In this document: in pieces, positions 61,788-64,000 of the stretch
Position numbering within the stretch: the stretch's first letter is position 1
Layout of the letters: every line of letters starts with the position of its first letter
Source: Lachnospiraceae bacterium
GTDB lineage: Bacteria > Bacillota > Clostridia > Lachnospirales > Lachnospiraceae
Length of the DNA stretch: 64,000 nucleotides
Direction: 5' to 3'
Assembly: GCA_021201665.1 (NCBI GenBank)
Contig: JAJQEO010000033.1
Coordinates: 27,337 to 91,336 of the forward strand
Position numbers and translations under genes: made by a program
Notes under the pieces: model-generated
What the model saw: only the letters and a program-made list of their open reading frames with translations
The model's database searches: none
What the model was told of the DNA's origin: nothing

Positions 61788-62699
61788 ATGATTTATACAT
61801 TGGGAAGCCAGCTTGTGGAGACTGATATGGATACTGTGCTTCAGACTGGGATTTCAGCTGTGTTTGTTGTCAATGAAAATCAGAGTCGGAGTGTTTTAGA
61901 TGAGTTGTCTTTAAACGTGGAACTGGACCGGTCGCTTTCGGATATTTGCTTCTGTAAGGTGGAAAGTCAGCAGGACTGTCTGTATGGTACACTGGCAATT
62001 CCGAGGCTGCTGGATGTGCTGGGGAGCCGCTTTCGTGTTGCTTTTATTATTACAGGAAAGTATATTGTTTTGATTGACGACAGCGGTTTTGTGCTGCGTC
62101 TGGTCAACCGGATTCGGATGAAACGTGTACATCAGGGAGACACGCGAGAACGATTTTTATATAATTTCATTACAGAGTTCATTTCACGGGACTCTGTACT
62201 TTTGGAACAGTATGAGCATGAACTGATGGAGCTGGAGGATGAGACGGCAAAAGGAGACATTGACAATATCCAGAACCGGCTGCAGCCAATCAGGAAGCAG
62301 CTGCTGACACTGCGGAGCTATTACGACCAGCTCATGGATATGATTCGTGAACTGGAGGAAAACGAGGATCGTTATTTTGCCCGGAAGCAGCTGAAGTATT
62401 TTGGCACTGCGGCTGACCGTGCTGAACGTCTGAAAGACAGAACCAGTTACCTGCTTGAATATGCACAGCAGGTGCGCGATGCATGGCAGTCACTTGCGGA
62501 TGCGCGCCAGAACGACAATATGCGGTTTCTGACTGTTATATCAACGATCTTCTTCCCATTGACTCTGATTACCGGCTGGTATGGAATGAATTTTGAAAAC
62601 ATGCCGGAGCTTGCGAATGGGTATCCGGTCGTGATTCTGGTCAGCCTGGTTGTACTGGTCATTTGCCTGCTGATTTTCAAAAAGCGGAATATTTTGTAA
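61788..62699 (+). CDS. CorA-like divalent cation transporter
   Basis: A 303-aa member of the CorA family of Mg2+/Co2+ channels. It has a soluble N-terminal part, a long coiled-coil region (LEQYEHELMELEDETAKGDIDNIQNRLQPIRKQLLTLRSYYDQLM), and two C-terminal helices joined by the conserved GMN loop (YGMNFENMPEL). Length is on the short side but complete. It lies 90 nt after ppk1 and may share its transcript. Confidence 0.85.
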   Translation: MIYTLGSQLVETDMDTVLQTGISAVFVVNENQSRSVLDELSLNVELDRSLSDICFCKVESQQDCLYGTLAIPRLLDVLGSRFRVAFIITGKYIVLIDDSGFVLRLVNRIRMKRVHQGDTRERFLYNFITEFISRDSVLLEQYEHELMELEDETAKGDIDNIQNRLQPIRKQLLTLRSYYDQLMDMIRELEENEDRYFARKQLKYFGTAADRAERLKDRTSYLLEYAQQVRDAWQSLADARQNDNMRFLTVISTIFFPLTLITGWYGMNFENMPELANGYPVVILVSLVVLVICLLIFKKRNIL

Positions 62700-62798
62700 G
62701 GATAAGAAGTTCCGTATCCGAATGAGGATGTATAAGGAGAGTTTCTATCTACGTGGAGAACTGCAGCTATCATTATGAATTCTTGTATGATTATTAAG

Positions 62799-62850
62799 TG
62801 GGTGGTGTGCCGGAATTGACGCTGCCCATTTTTCATAATAAGATGAGAAT
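62799..62850 (+). repeat. Duplicated promoter/hairpin unit, copy 1
   Basis: GGGTGGTG (62800-62807) pairs loosely with CGCTGCCC (62820-62827), followed by ATTTTT. It contains TTGACG (62816-62821), 17 nt, TAAGAT (62839-62844), a possible promoter for the next gene. The same unit recurs at 63310. Confidence 0.6.
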
Positions 62851-62902
62851 ATGCTTTTATTAGTGGGTACGGGATGGAGGCAAAAATCAAAATGCGAGGT
62901 GA

Positions 62903-63286
62903 ATGAATATGGAGGAACAGGTTTATATCACAGAGGAAGAACGTGCAAAATGTCAAAAGGTAGTTGATGCTTTTGCTGAACTGTATGAGATGGCGGACGA
63001 TATAGTTGTTGATGCTGGGAAATACGGCTTCGTAATGCTGAAAGACTATATACCGTCAATGGGGTTTGCGGAAGAAGAAACATTTACCGACAGCAAATCA
63101 TTATTTGAAGAATTGTGGGTGGAATGGTTTGATACGAAGCTGTATCTTATGGCAAAAGGCACTCCGTTATTGGAAAAGGAAGGATTCAAGGGTGTGTATG
63201 AGAGCCTGCCAGAAGAAAAGCAATCCGAGCTTACCGGAAGGAAAGCAGATTTTGCGAAAGCAGCAGAAATAAATCTGGAAGAATAG
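62903..63286 (+). CDS. Hypothetical acidic protein
   Basis: A 127-aa soluble acidic protein (EEQVYITEEERAKCQKVVDAFAELYEMADDIVVDAGKYGFVMLKDY). I do not recognise it. GAGGTG is upstream of ATG 62903 (ATG 62909 is an alternative). It has its own possible promoter, and a parallel gene 63441 with a duplicated upstream unit follows. Confidence 0.55.
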   Translation: MNMEEQVYITEEERAKCQKVVDAFAELYEMADDIVVDAGKYGFVMLKDYIPSMGFAEEETFTDSKSLFEELWVEWFDTKLYLMAKGTPLLEKEGFKGVYESLPEEKQSELTGRKADFAKAAEINLEE

Positions 63287-63309
63287 TTTTTTCCTCATCA
63301 ACGCATAAT

Positions 63310-63360
63310 GGGCGGCGCGACAAAATTGACGCTGCCCATTTTCCATATTAAGATGAAGAT
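63310..63360 (+). repeat. Duplicated promoter/hairpin unit, copy 2
   Basis: GGGCGGCG (63310-63317)/CGCTGCCC (63330-63337) and TTGACG (63326-63331), 17 nt, TAAGAT (63349-63354), nearly identical to copy 1. It lies after the 62903 gene and before the 63441 gene. Confidence 0.6.
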
Positions 63361-63440
63361 GTAGCATCCATCTGCTGTTTTAAATTGAAACAGATGCCTT
63401 ATAGTTGCTGGATGGAGAAAAAATCAAAAAGGAGTGGTAG

Positions 63441-63785
63441 ATGATGAAAGAAGAATTGAAGTTTCAGACCTTTTTCGACCAGTACGACTCGGAGTTTACT
63501 GAGTATATTAGTATGGCCGGAAAGCCGGATGTAACATCCGACCAGTACCTGGAACTGGTAGCGGAGATGAATGGCATCTATGAAAAATATCCCAATGTGA
63601 GAGCAGTGATGGATAGCACAGAACCGCGTAGTCTGACGGTTGAGGAATGCAAGGGCTTGCTGGCAGTCATTGATATCAGGGAAACTTTTTGGAGTATGGA
63701 AAGCGAGAAGATTTATTTTCAGGGCTGTGCTGACAGCATCGGCTATATGCGAAAGTTGAAAATGCTGAAAGGTCAGCCCGATTGA
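63441..63785 (+). CDS. Hypothetical protein
   Basis: A 114-aa acidic, helical protein (MMKEELKFQTFFDQYDSEFTEYISMAGKPDVTSDQYLELVAEMNGIYEKYPNVRAVMDS). Family not recognised by name. AGGAG is 6 nt upstream of ATG 63441. It sits behind a copy of the unit that also precedes 62903, although the two proteins do not look alike. Confidence 0.55.
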   Translation: MMKEELKFQTFFDQYDSEFTEYISMAGKPDVTSDQYLELVAEMNGIYEKYPNVRAVMDSTEPRSLTVEECKGLLAVIDIRETFWSMESEKIYFQGCADSIGYMRKLKMLKGQPD

Positions 63786-63829
63786 TTTTCTTATTCTGAA
63801 AGTGTATTTATGACCGGCTGTGAAAACAA

Positions 63830-63872
63830 ATACCGTAAGCTGCATGGCAGAAACAAGTGCAGCTTGCGGTAT
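63830..63872. terminator. Bidirectional hairpin between convergent genes
   Basis: ATACCGTAAGCTGCA (63830-63844) pairs with TGCAGCTTGCGGTAT (63858-63872), 14 of 15 pairs plus a wobble. No long T-run. It lies between the 63441 gene and the convergent HxlR gene. Confidence 0.65.
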
Positions 63873-63894
63873 GAATTGTATAGAACAATCGGCA

Positions 63895-64000
63895 CTACTT
63901 TTCGTGTCTTCGGTTTTCATTTCCCCAATCGCACAGTTTATCCAACACGCGGACCAGCGAATGCCCTCTTTCCGTGAGTGAATACTCCACTTTCGGAGGG
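63895..64000 (-). CDS. HxlR-family transcriptional regulator, 3' end only
   Basis: The minus strand from the window edge to a TAG at 63895-63897 reads PPKVEYSLTERGHSLVRVLDKLCDWGNENRRHEK. KVEYSLTERGHSL..L..WG is the C-terminal half of the HxlR winged-helix domain. The rest lies outside the window. Such regulators usually control a neighbouring redox or detoxification gene. Confidence 0.85.
   Translation of the reverse strand, partial: PPKVEYSLTERGHSLVRVLDKLCDWGNENRRHEK

Overview
The window is a stretch of a Clostridia (Bacillota) chromosome, most likely Lachnospiraceae. The evidence is the gene order around the replication origin (yaaA-dnaN-dnaA / rpmH-rnpA-yidD-yidC-jag-mnmE-mnmG-rsmG-parA-parB-DUF4446-serS), GGAGG-type ribosome sites, moderate GC, and families I know mainly from Lachnospiraceae (a DUF3881-like protein, CD1115-type conjugation genes, a RecD2-like helicase). 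No species can be named from the sequence alone.

Region 1 (1-23.9 kb) is core chromosome. A bipartite oriC with DnaA boxes on both sides of dnaA drives two divergent replication/ribosome/membrane-insertion clusters. Further right lie the tRNA-modification genes mnmE, mnmG and rsmG, then the segregation genes parA-parB with two perfect parS sites that bracket a coiled-coil protein of unknown function. serS, a DUF3881-like gene and a large multi-domain UvrD-family helicase follow. A tRNA-Arg(CCU) gene ends this region.

Region 2 (24.0-36.6 kb) is the left part of an integrated conjugative element next to that tRNA. It holds a replication module (winged-helix/DnaD-like initiator, DnaC-like ATPase), its own ParA/ParB, several accessory genes, PcfB (DUF3801) and a VirD4/TcpA coupling ATPase. 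It stops abruptly in a truncated TQXA-type surface protein. No VirB4, VirB6, relaxase or integrase is present, so the element is a decayed remnant.

Region 3 (36.7-42.2 kb) is a scrapyard: a BspA-like leucine-rich surface protein, small membrane proteins, an N-terminal SRAP fragment, an AbiEi antitoxin with a truncated AbiEii toxin, and duplicated fragments of a nuclease/transposase-like tail.

Region 4 (42.2-64 kb) has a sigma-70 factor, an alpha/beta hydrolase, a PAP2 phosphatase, a MATE exporter, a broken recD2 plus DUF4186 pair, an MBL-fold hydrolase, an Fe(III)-type ABC transporter operon, a secreted metallophosphoesterase, a YibE/F-like membrane protein, polyphosphate kinase, a CorA-type transporter and the 3' end of an HxlR regulator. 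Secreted phosphatase, polyphosphate kinase and PAP2 phosphatase suggest a phosphate-handling flavour, which is an inference from content only.

The most unusual signal is a family of 80-140 nt double-hairpin elements inserted inside protein-coding genes. Three copies lie in recD2 (two keep the frame, one breaks it) and one inverted copy in DUF4186. The copies share outer sequence, but their hairpin arms differ while staying complementary. Related hairpin elements sit in recD2 (a 35-codon in-frame insert), in the ABC ATPase gene and in several intergenic regions. A second window-wide theme is expansion of short tandem repeats in linkers of otherwise conserved proteins.
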